In this document: piece after piece, positions 1 through 5,474 of the stretch | How positions within the stretch are numbered: position 1 is the stretch's first letter | Layout of the letters: each line of letters opens with the position of its first letter | Origin: Syntrophaceae bacterium UBA7544 | Lineage (GTDB): Bacteria; Desulfobacterota; Syntrophia; Syntrophales; Smithellaceae | Assembly: GCA_002479215.1 (NCBI GenBank) | Contig: DLME01000291.1 | Location: 1 to 6,419 of the forward strand | Direction of reading: 5' to 3' | DNA: 6,419 bases | The notes under the pieces: generated by a model | The model's input: the letters and a program-made list of their open reading frames with translations, nothing else | Database searches by the model: none | Told to the model about the DNA's origin: nothing | Made by a program: the position numbers and the translations under genes

Positions 1-227
1 GCCTGATTGCGTTCTATAATGCTAACGACTTCCGAGGCTGAGCCTTTGCGCAAGACCACGACGTTGTTATTCGATCCGGTCTCCACCAGTGTCTTTTGTA
101 GGCCTGTGGCCATCATCAACACGGCGGCAAAAACAAAGACGACCAGCGCCATGCCGGACACGGTTAGCACTGTTGTCAATCTGCGTTTCCAGAGGTTGCG
201 GATGCTGTAGGAAATGGGAACAGCCAT
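1..227 (-). CDS. ABC transporter permease, FtsX/MacB type (second permease; 3' end beyond window)
   Basis: Only the first 75 codons are present; the gene runs off the left edge. The start is the ATG at 227-225, which overlaps the TGA of the preceding permease as TGATG. A textbook AGGAGG (236-241) lies eight bases upstream. The visible protein begins with a short basic amphipathic stretch (SIRNLWKRRLTT, about residues 8-19), then a hydrophobic membrane segment (about 20-41), then the start of a polar extracytoplasmic region. This is the usual N-terminal layout of FtsX/MacB-like permeases, whose first helix is followed by a large periplasmic domain. The last gene of the visible operon, it probably pairs with the 385-residue permease and the ATPase to make a heterodimeric inner-membrane pump. 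Family assignment is strong from the N-terminus and context; substrate is unknown. Confidence 0.88.
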   Translation of the reverse strand, partial: MAVPISYSIRNLWKRRLTTVLTVSGMALVVFVFAAVLMMATGLQKTLVETGSNNNVVVLRKGSASEVVSIIERNQ

Positions 228-1384
228 CAGCCAATCCTCCTTAAGCCAGCGGCAATTCGAATGCGAATTGCGTGACGAGTGGGGATGATCGCCGCCAGAA
301 CCGCGATAAGAAACGCGGCCGCAATATCATAATAAATCGTTTCCGCAGAGACGAGAAAGACCGGAAAGTAATTAGCCAGGCTATGGCCGAAAGCTTTGGC
401 CGCGGGAAACGTCAGGATCACGCCGATAATGCATCCGGTCGCGGTAATTACCAGCGATTCGCCAAAAATAAGAATAGTTATATCTTTGGCGCCGAAGCCC
501 AGCGTCTTTATAATGGAGTAATCACCAGTGCGCTCCCGTGTCGTCATAGCCATGGTGTTGGCAACTACCGCCATGATGATGAAGATGACGACGAAAGAAA
601 CCATTTGGATGGCCGTAACGATTGCTCCGCTCATGGCGATGAAGCCCTGATTGAAGGCCTTTTCCGTTTCCGTTAATGTTTCGGCGAGAGAATTTTTAAA
701 TGCATTATCGATAGCCAAAGCCACATCCGGCGCAATATCCGGCCTGCTGATTCCGATCATGTAAAAGCCGACTTTATCAGCCCAGTTAGGAGACCTTTTT
801 TTTATCACTTCATTGAGGTAATTCCAGTGGAAGAAAAACTGGGTTTCGTCGATGGTTTCGTCACGACCATGGTAAATACCGCGGAGCACAAAGTCCCAGT
901 TTCCGAGGTATATAGTTCCTTTGAGGGTTACCGTATCTCCAATCTTCCAGCTGAACCTATCCGCAAGTTTTCGGCCGGCAACAAAGCCTTTGCGGTCGGC
1001 AAGAAACGCCTTTTGTTGCAGCAGATCCAAAACAAATTCTGGATAGAGTTGAAAATAGGTTTTAGGGTCCACACAAAAATTAGGAAAAAAGTTTTTCTCC
1101 TCAATATAAACGCCGCCAAACCAGTTGCCATAGGAAACGGTTTTTACTCCTGCAATCTGGCGGATTTTCTCCTGATAAGCAATAGGCAGCGGAAAAATAA
1201 TCGAAATGGCATTACGGGTGACCAGGCGTGTGGTTGAAGCAGCTTCGACGCCGGAATACCAGGAACTGATTACCGTCCGTAAAAGACCGAAGGCCAGAAT
1301 TGCCACAGCGATGCCCAGGATGGTGAGGCTGCTGCGCAGCTTATTATGAAAAGCATTTCTAAAGAGGATTTTGAGAAGCATCAT
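227..1384 (-). CDS. ABC transporter permease, FtsX/MacB type (first permease)
   Basis: The protein has 385 residues, close to the usual 380-410 for this family. It has the four-helix FtsX plan: a basic N-terminus and first membrane helix (about residues 18-40), a periplasmic MacB-like domain (about 45-250), and three C-terminal helices (about 254-280, 302-327, 350-369). The cytoplasmic stretch TTRERTGDYSIIKTLGF (281-297) matches the conserved loop after helix 2 of FtsX permeases (typically TxxERtxEigilkaLG), which contacts the ATPase. The start is one of two consecutive ATG codons at 1384 and 1381; both lie inside the ATPase gene, giving a 23-26 base overlap, with AAGGG about 11 bases upstream. 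It ends in a TGATG overlap with the next permease. The overlaps indicate cotranscription and translational coupling. Expected role: the membrane half of a MacB/DevC-like exporter working with the HlyD-type adaptor encoded upstream. Substrate not predictable. Confidence 0.93.
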   Translation of the reverse strand: MMLLKILFRNAFHNKLRSSLTILGIAVAILAFGLLRTVISSWYSGVEAASTTRLVTRNAISIIFPLPIAYQEKIRQIAGVKTVSYGNWFGGVYIEEKNFFPNFCVDPKTYFQLYPEFVLDLLQQKAFLADRKGFVAGRKLADRFSWKIGDTVTLKGTIYLGNWDFVLRGIYHGRDETIDETQFFFHWNYLNEVIKKRSPNWADKVGFYMIGISRPDIAPDVALAIDNAFKNSLAETLTETEKAFNQGFIAMSGAIVTAIQMVSFVVIFIIMAVVANTMAMTTRERTGDYSIIKTLGFGAKDITILIFGESLVITATGCIIGVILTFPAAKAFGHSLANYFPVFLVSAETIYYDIAAAFLIAVLAAIIPTRHAIRIRIAAGLRRIG

Positions 1385-2066
1385 CGTTCAGATATCCCTT
1401 GTCCAGATGCCGCAGGATTTTCGCCCGCTGTGCTGCACGCGGATCATGGGTTACCATGATAATGGTCTTGCCCATCTCCGCGTTGAGCCTCTCTATCATC
1501 GAAAGAATTTCCTCAGCAGAGACGCGATCGAGATCCCCCGTGGGTTCGTCGGCGACAAGAATTGTGGGATCGGTCACAATGGCGCGGGCTATGGCCACTC
1601 GCTGCTGCTCACCGCCAGACATCTCACCGGGGTAGTGATCCATCCTGTGGGCCAGTCCGACCATCGTCAGTGCCATTTCCGCGTGCAGATGTCTCTCTTT
1701 TTTCGATAATGATGTTAGATGGAGTGGCAGCTCCACGTTTTCGATGGCCTTCAGCACGGGAATCAGGTTGTAGAATTGAAAAATGAAGCCGACGTGGTTG
1801 GCGCGCCAATGGGCAAGTTCAGTTTCCGAAAGCGTGGTGATGTCGACATCGCCGACACGGATTGTGCCTTTATCGATCTTATCGATTCCCGCAATCAGAT
1901 TCAAAAGCGTGGTTTTTCCGGAACCGGATGGCCCCATGAGTGCCAGGAATTCTCCTTCGACAATATCAAACGTAATATCATACAAGACCGGAACAATAAG
2001 ACTTTGCCGGTGATAGGATTTGTAGACATTTCTTATTTCAACGATAGTGCTTTTCTGATCAGTCAT
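1359..2066 (-). CDS. ABC transporter ATP-binding protein, LolD/MacB type
   Basis: This 235-residue ATPase carries every hallmark of a functional ABC nucleotide-binding domain: Walker A GPSGSGKT (45-52), Q-loop glutamine in FIFQ (about 97), signature MSGGEQQR (149-156), Walker B ILVADEPT (169-176), D-loop GDLD (177-180) and switch histidine in VTHD (207). The N-terminus (IVEIRNVYKSY) and length fit the LolD/MacB/DevA class that drives FtsX-type permeases by mechanotransmission rather than substrate passage. The signature has E where LolD usually has Q, a common and tolerated change. The ATG at 2066 overlaps the stop of the upstream DUF559 gene as ATGA. The twenty bases before it contain no good Shine-Dalgarno sequence, so translation probably depends on ribosomes terminating on the DUF559 gene. 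Its 3' end overlaps the first permease gene by about 26 bases. Confidence 0.96.
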   Translation of the reverse strand: MTDQKSTIVEIRNVYKSYHRQSLIVPVLYDITFDIVEGEFLALMGPSGSGKTTLLNLIAGIDKIDKGTIRVGDVDITTLSETELAHWRANHVGFIFQFYNLIPVLKAIENVELPLHLTSLSKKERHLHAEMALTMVGLAHRMDHYPGEMSGGEQQRVAIARAIVTDPTILVADEPTGDLDRVSAEEILSMIERLNAEMGKTIIMVTHDPRAAQRAKILRHLDKGYLNDDASQNPL

Positions 2067-2467
2067 AATTTATTGTCTATCGTTATCCCCTCCTTTTCTA
2101 AAGGAGGGCTAGGAAGGATTTTTAAATGTTCAAGGATTCTTTCGATTACTCCATCAATATTCTTGAGAATGTCTATGTCGGAAAAACGCAGCACGGTAAA
2201 CCCGAGCATCTGAAGGTATAGATCCCTTTCACGATCTTTTATCATTCCATCACTCTCATAATGTTGCCCGCCATCTATCTCCACGATTAGCTTTCCCTTT
2301 GAGCAGTAAAAGTTCACAATGTAATGGCCGATATTTTTCTGCCTATAGAATTGAAAATCGCCTAACTGCTTCCTCCTGATTTTTGACCAAATAAGCCGTT
2401 CAGCATCGGTCATGTTGCTTCTTAAATTCCGGGCGAACGGTTTGAGTTTCTTATTAAAGGGCAGCAT
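2063..2467 (-). CDS. DUF559 family protein (predicted Vsr-like endonuclease fold)
   Basis: The 134-residue protein matches the DUF559 pattern: NLRSNMTDAE (14-23), W27, a basic RRKQLGDFQFYRQ stretch (31-43), IGHYIVNFYC (46-55), VEIDGGQH (62-69), a DRERD segment (78-82) and GFTVLRF (89-95). Family members are predicted to adopt a PD-(D/E)XK fold related to the very-short-patch repair nuclease; their cellular role is not settled. One oddity is N52 in IVNFYC, where the family normally has aspartate at a likely metal-binding site; the codon is AAC. The C-terminal tail PSPPLEKEG (119-127) is encoded by a palindromic element and is a tail I associate with repeat-flanked DUF559 genes. The gene has nothing obvious to do with transport, yet it lies between adaptor and ATPase and overlaps the ATPase start by four bases. 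The start at 2467 has GGGGGA about eight bases upstream, itself inside a palindrome arm. It is probably a cassette inserted in the operon. Confidence 0.9.
   Translation of the reverse strand: MLPFNKKLKPFARNLRSNMTDAERLIWSKIRRKQLGDFQFYRQKNIGHYIVNFYCSKGKLIVEIDGGQHYESDGMIKDRERDLYLQMLGFTVLRFSDIDILKNIDGVIERILEHLKILPSPPLEKEGITIDNKL
2088..2121. repeat. Palindromic element at the 3' end of the DUF559 gene
   Basis: A perfect 9-bp inverted repeat, CCCTCCTTT (2088-2096) and AAAGGAGGG (2100-2108), has a three-base loop. Bases 2100-2121, read on the minus strand, match 16 of 22 positions of the element beginning at 2473 read on the plus strand. The two therefore form a related pair in opposite orientation around the DUF559 gene. 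The element lies within codons for the C-terminal PSPPLEKEG tail and ends about 20 bases before the ATPase start. Confidence 0.75.
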
Positions 2468-2471
2468 TTAA

Positions 2472-2528
2472 TAAATCCCCCTCAGCCCCCTTTTATACTC
2501 TAAAGGGCACAAGATAAAGGGGGATTTA
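2472..2528. repeat. Large palindromic element between the adaptor gene and the DUF559 gene
   Basis: The outer arms TAAATCCCCCT (2472-2482) and AGGGGGATTTA (2518-2528) are perfect 11-bp complements. A smaller inner stem CCCTTT (2488-2493) and AAAGGG (2502-2507) is nested between them. The element fills most of the 72-base gap between the adaptor stop and the DUF559 start. In the minus-strand transcript the 3' outer arm contains the AGGGGG that would serve as ribosome binding site for DUF559. The element could be a miniature or REP-like repeat, the end of a mobile cassette, or a partial terminator/attenuator. There is no U-run directly after the stem, so a classic terminator is unlikely. Confidence 0.75.
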
Positions 2529-2539
2529 AAAAATGAATC

Positions 2540-3760
2540 TTATCGTTCCGCGATTTTTATTTTTGATCCGTCCTTTAAACCCGTGGGCGGATTTATGACG
2601 ACACGGTCTCCCGGTTTCAGTCCCGCTTTGATCTCCATCATTTCGCCCAGTTTTTCGCCAAGCTGGAGCGATGTTTGCTGAACGTGGTTGCCCCGGAGAA
2701 GAAAAACAATATTTTGATCACCACGATTGATCAATGCCGATTGACTTACCGCGATGCGCGGTTTCAGTTCTTCGGGCTTGAGGTTGCGGGAAAGGAAGGA
2801 AACTTTTGCGCTCATATCCGGGAGCATGCGGGGGTCTTTATCCAGGAAGCGCACCTTGACTAAAACTGTGGCCTTGGTGCGGTCAACTGTCGGCACAATG
2901 GCGTGAACCTCGCCGCGAAATCTCATATCCGCTAAAGCATCAAGCTGGATGTCGCAAGGTTGGCCGACCCGGATGGATGCGATGCTGGTCTCCGAGACAT
3001 CTACTTCTACTTGCAGGGAGCTCATATCGGCAATTGTTACAACAGCGGCTTTGGCTGTGGCGGCGGCTCCCAGCGGAGTCACGATATCACCGACATCGGC
3101 ATTTTTAGTCAGTACCACTCCGTCAAATGGAGCCCGGATCAAAGTGTAGTCAAGGTTAGCTTTGGCGCCCGTAAGAGACGCGGCTGCTGCCATTGCAGCG
3201 GCTTCTGCCGCTTTGACTCCTTCGATAGCGCGCTTGTAGCGGGTATTGAGCGCATCGTATTCAGATTGGGCAACATAACCACCTTCGGCCAACCTTTGAT
3301 AGCGCGCGTGGTCCTTTTCGAGATTATCTCTATCCGCTTTGACCTGTTCCAGATTGGCGCGAACAGTATTGAGATTCGCGGCAGCCTGATCTTTTGCCGC
3401 GCTTACATCCGCGCTCTCCATCTGCGCAATTATCTGTCCTTTTTTAACTTTGCTTCCTTCTTCTACATTCAGCGCCACCAGACGTCCTGTCATTTTGGAG
3501 GCTACCGCTGCCTTGCGCTGGGCAACAATATAGCCGCTGGCGTTCAGTATGGAAAGAGATTGGGAAGGATAAACCTGAGAGACGGTTGTTACATCCACGG
3601 TTATTGCAGGGGCAATGATTCCCACCCTGTAAAGAATGACGAATATTAAAAACATAAGGATAATAGCGGCGATGATGAACGGTTTCTTTTTTCGTCCGGC
3701 AGTAATGATGACCTTATCCGCTTTTTCAATCTTCAGTTTTTTTAGATCTTCTGTAGGCAT
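2540..3760 (-). CDS. HlyD/MacA-family efflux periplasmic adaptor (membrane-fusion protein)
   Basis: The protein has 406 residues, typical for the family. It has a charged cytoplasmic N-terminus, one membrane anchor (about 28-47), the first lipoyl half-motif (about 75-118, with GRLVALNVEEGSKVKKGQ), an alanine/lysine-rich alpha-helical hairpin (about 119-200), and the second lipoyl half (about 201-228, with LIRAPFDGVVL). These are followed by a beta-barrel region (about 240-325) and a membrane-proximal domain ending in GLKPGDRVVIN (380-390). There is no lipobox, so it is held by the N-terminal helix. Family members bridge the inner-membrane pump and an outer-membrane channel such as TolC; no outer-membrane channel gene is visible here. 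It is the first gene of the transporter operon, preceded by AAAGAGAG about eight bases from the ATG. The DUF559 gene separates it from its ATPase partner, whereas in MacAB/DevBCA-type loci these are normally adjacent. Confidence 0.94.
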   Translation of the reverse strand: MPTEDLKKLKIEKADKVIITAGRKKKPFIIAAIILMFLIFVILYRVGIIAPAITVDVTTVSQVYPSQSLSILNASGYIVAQRKAAVASKMTGRLVALNVEEGSKVKKGQIIAQMESADVSAAKDQAAANLNTVRANLEQVKADRDNLEKDHARYQRLAEGGYVAQSEYDALNTRYKRAIEGVKAAEAAAMAAAASLTGAKANLDYTLIRAPFDGVVLTKNADVGDIVTPLGAAATAKAAVVTIADMSSLQVEVDVSETSIASIRVGQPCDIQLDALADMRFRGEVHAIVPTVDRTKATVLVKVRFLDKDPRMLPDMSAKVSFLSRNLKPEELKPRIAVSQSALINRGDQNIVFLLRGNHVQQTSLQLGEKLGEMMEIKAGLKPGDRVVINPPTGLKDGSKIKIAER

Positions 3761-3787
3761 GATATGCTCTCTTTATTAGTGAAACTC

Positions 3788-3900
3788 CAATTCCGAAAGC
3801 TAAGCGTATAACCTAAAGGTCACACGTCGGAATTGATAAGTTGAACAATCCCGCAAAGCGGAGGGTATAATACCGCAACTTGCTTTAGGGATTAATACCC
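3788..3900. repeat. Cluster of inverted repeats upstream of the transporter operon
   Basis: Three nested or neighbouring inverted repeats are visible. CAATTCCGA (3788-3796) pairs with TCGGAATTG (3827-3835) and encloses ACCTAAAGGT (3811-3820). AAGTTG (3838-3843) pairs with CAACTT (3876-3881) and encloses CCGC/GCGG (3851-3854, 3858-3861). Two similar half-palindromes, GGGTATAATACC (3864-3875) and GGGATTAATACCC (3888-3900), follow each other. If the transporter promoter lies to the right, all of this would be in the 5' leader of the adaptor mRNA. It could be a regulator binding site, a structured leader, or the remnant end of a mobile element; it matches no riboswitch I recognise. Confidence 0.45.
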
Positions 3901-3970
3901 GTGATTTTTTAATTCCGGCAATAGAAGCGTTATTGCTTGCTTATATTGCTATTACTTTTTAAATCGAGAA

Positions 3971-3999
3971 ATTATAAATAATTATGACATATTTATAAC
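3971..3999 (-). promoter_or_regulatory. Possible sigma70-type promoter for the transporter operon
   Basis: On the minus strand an exact TATAAT (3971-3976) lies 17 bases downstream of GTTATA (3994-3999), which matches only three of six positions of the -35 consensus. In such AT-rich DNA a TATAAT can arise by chance. Use of this site would give a leader of about 200 bases containing the inverted-repeat cluster. A weaker alternative is TATTAT (3867-3872) with TTAATC 17 bases upstream. Confidence 0.22.
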
Positions 4000-4120
4000 A
4001 GAACATTTATAACTTTACCACAATGATATAGAAATATTTTTAGTAAGAACAGACAGCCGATATGACCTCAGCTTATACAATCAACAGACGCTTGCTACTC
4101 ATCCATCATCTAAAACCAGA

Positions 4121-4148
4121 TCGTGGAAATTAAAAAAGCTTCCCACGA
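4121..4148 (-). other. Hairpin downstream of the acetyltransferase gene
   Basis: In the minus-strand transcript UCGUGGGAA (complement of 4140-4148) pairs with UUUCCACGA (complement of 4121-4129) in nine pairs including one G-U, around a ten-base loop. It lies about 80 bases after the acetyltransferase stop. No run of U follows the stem, so it is not a canonical intrinsic terminator. It may be a transcript-end stabilising structure or chance. Confidence 0.3.
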
Positions 4149-4225
4149 AGGTAAATAGTCGGTCACCCATTATTGCCGTCAGTAAACAGAGGAGTTGCTA
4201 TCATTAATGAAAGCAGGTTTCAAGA

Positions 4226-5008
4226 TTATGAAGTTTTAAAACGGTAAATATCCGCATGGCAGTATTCTTTAAAACCCGCCCGTTTATAAACATTCAATCC
4301 AAATTTAGATGACTGTAAAATAATATTTTTAAATCCTGATTGCTTTGCGGCTTGCATTGCGGCCAAAGTTATAAGTAAACCTAACCCCTTGTTCCGGTAA
4401 GTGGGAAGAGTAGAGACATAGTAGATTCCCGCCGTGTTGTTATGCACGAATAGTAAAGATGTGGCTACAGGTTTTCCATCTAAATAGGCAAGAAAAAGTT
4501 TTTGCGGTGATGCGATGCTGAGGTCAAACGATGAAACAAAAGCGCCATACTGCTCTCTGGCGCGCTGAGGCATTTCAAATCCATGAAAAGATATGTCTTC
4601 CCAGATGAGCAAATCATTTTTGTCTTTAACCGGAGAAATTGTTATATTGTTATGGATTTGCTTTTCTGACGCTGAATCGTTCAAAGCCGCGGCCATACAA
4701 GGAACTTTTTCAATCAAACACAATCCGGCATCTTGTAAAATGGTTCTGGTTTTCGGCGATTGCCCACTGGGATATATCCACCACCAGAAACGCAAATTTA
4801 ATTTTTCGTAAATCTCTTTTATATCGGCGATTGACTTTGTGTCTTTATTTGTTAATGGTTTTTCATTCCAGACCCAGTTGAAATCGGAAATAGATACGCC
4901 CGTGTTCATTGTCCAAATTGATCCCGCCTGAGTCAACGAAGAATTTAAGCTTCCCCAATAACGGCCGACGGCAAAAGAATTTTCTTCGATGGATTCAATA
5001 AACTGCAT
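4226..5008 (-). CDS. GNAT-family N-acetyltransferase
   Basis: The protein has 260 residues from the ATG at 5008; an in-frame TTG six bases upstream would add two. Numbering below is from the ATG. The C-terminal half is a GNAT domain: TISPVKD at its start (about 123-129), a substrate-side region, LFLAYLDGKPVATSLLFV (171-188), and the acetyl-CoA motif VSTLPTYRNKGLGLLIT (198-214) with its R-x-x-G-x-G core. Motif B is LQSSKFGLNVYKRAGFKEY (231-249). The N-terminal 110 residues resemble the degenerate first half of two-part GNAT proteins, with FWWWIYPS (74-81) followed by L-x-x-A-G and a P-C-M-A-A turn. The protein transfers an acetyl group from acetyl-CoA to an amine; the acceptor cannot be inferred. 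The ribosome binding site is weak (GTGAAGA, rather distant). The gene begins 55 bases after the small coiled-coil gene and may be cotranscribed with it. Confidence 0.88.
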   Translation of the reverse strand: MQFIESIEENSFAVGRYWGSLNSSLTQAGSIWTMNTGVSISDFNWVWNEKPLTNKDTKSIADIKEIYEKLNLRFWWWIYPSGQSPKTRTILQDAGLCLIEKVPCMAAALNDSASEKQIHNNITISPVKDKNDLLIWEDISFHGFEMPQRAREQYGAFVSSFDLSIASPQKLFLAYLDGKPVATSLLFVHNNTAGIYYVSTLPTYRNKGLGLLITLAAMQAAKQSGFKNIILQSSKFGLNVYKRAGFKEYCHADIYRFKTS

Positions 5009-5063
5009 TACCAATATTCGTCTTCACGTAAATGTAAGTTTGCTTTTCTAGAACTTTAATATG

Positions 5064-5339
5064 TTATTTAAAACGAGACTTAGCCTTGTCTAACCCTTGC
5101 TTAAAAGTACTCCAGGCGCTTTCTACTCCCTGCTTGAGATCTTGCCAGGAGGCCTCACTCGCTTGTTGAATTTCTGCTATCTTGGTTTTCGCTGAATCGT
5201 ACCGCTGGCGTAATGCATTTATTTGAGTTTCATATTCCTCCCTAGTCTTTTTTGCCTTGGCCTCCAGCTTGTCTATCTCTGCGCTCCATTCATCAATTTG
5301 GGTTTTTAGTTTCTTTACATATGCGTCCTTAGTTTCCAT
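5064..5339 (-). CDS. Small coiled-coil protein, 91 residues
   Basis: The start is secure: ATG at 5339-5337 preceded by AAAGGAGA (5347-5354) at ideal spacing. The protein is almost entirely charged helix with no signal peptide, membrane segment or cysteine. Residues 5-60 show heptad-like spacing of L, I, Y and A (KLKTQIDEWSAEIDKLEAK) typical of a coiled coil. Residues 64-85 contain two copies of an 11-residue amphipathic unit sharing W, KQG and small or acidic positions (SWQDLKQGVES, AWSTFKQGLDK). It resembles the small conserved coiled-coil proteins annotated as hypothetical in many proteobacteria; I know no established function. Its composition suggests a soluble oligomer or a surface- or membrane-associating amphipathic helix. 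Its position after pdxT does not imply a role in B6 synthesis, because 135 bases separate them. Confidence 0.9.
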   Translation of the reverse strand: METKDAYVKKLKTQIDEWSAEIDKLEAKAKKTREEYETQINALRQRYDSAKTKIAEIQQASEASWQDLKQGVESAWSTFKQGLDKAKSRFK

Positions 5340-5474
5340 ACTATTGTCTCCTTTCAGGTTGTTGAATTATTACACCGGCTAAAAAGTTGCCTATACAGAA
5401 ATAATGCCTTAAGTTAGATTTGACTTTTGGGCACTGCTGGAAATTAAACCGCTAAGTTTATTAATGCGTACAAA
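5340..5474. other. Intergenic region between pdxT and the coiled-coil gene
   Basis: These 135 bases contain the ribosome binding site of the coiled-coil gene (5347-5354) and no clear terminator for pdxT. A TG-extended AATAAT hexamer occurs on the minus strand upstream of that ribosome binding site, but no convincing -35 box sits at the right distance. The coiled-coil gene may have its own promoter here, but the sequence does not prove it. The octamer TTAATGCG at 5461-5468 repeats the last codons of pdxT at 5479-5486. Confidence 0.5.

Larger units (their letters stand above)
3761..4225. other. 465-base AT-rich intergenic region
   Basis: No reading frame here has a plausible start, ribosome binding site or protein-like composition, and I see no tRNA or rRNA. 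The part nearest the adaptor gene (3788-3900) is dense with inverted repeats, listed separately. The middle (about 3905-4060) is strongly AT-rich, with several TATAAT-like hexamers on the minus strand. The left-hand inverted repeat sequence AATTCCG (3789-3795) recurs in direct orientation at 3911-3917. GCAATA (3918-3923) and TATTGC (3931-3936) form another short stem. The region probably contains the promoter of the transporter operon and the end of the acetyltransferase transcript. It could also hold remnants of a mobile element. Confidence 0.6.

Noticed and set aside
272..1237. Plus-strand open frames opposite the first permease
   Set aside because: They lie antisense to a gene with a clear membrane topology, and their products are strings of charged residues without motifs.
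1719..2213. Open plus-strand frame of 164 codons
   Set aside because: It is a shadow of the ATPase and DUF559 genes on the other strand; the product resembles no protein family.
2472..2528. Intrinsic terminator after the adaptor gene
   Set aside because: The stem is strong, but no U-run follows it on the minus strand. The downstream genes belong to the same transporter and show no separate promoter.
2960..3649. Long open frame of 229 codons on the plus strand
   Set aside because: It is fully antisense to the HlyD adaptor, has a cysteine-rich and low-complexity composition with no family resemblance, and has no ribosome binding site.
3841..3871. Plus-strand promoter (TTGAAC, TATAAT)
   Set aside because: The spacing is 19 bases and no gene on the plus strand lies downstream; the TATAAT is part of a palindrome.
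3888..3910. Plus-strand terminator (GGG...CCC followed by a T-run)
   Set aside because: Only three G-C pairs can form, and no plus-strand gene precedes it.
3911..3960. CRISPR-like or tandem repeat of TATTGCT-type words
   Set aside because: The copies are short, irregularly spaced and imperfect, with no spacers of constant length.
5041..5063. Terminator after the coiled-coil gene
   Set aside because: Only a weak five-base inverted repeat (AAGTT/AACTT) and no stable stem with a U-run.
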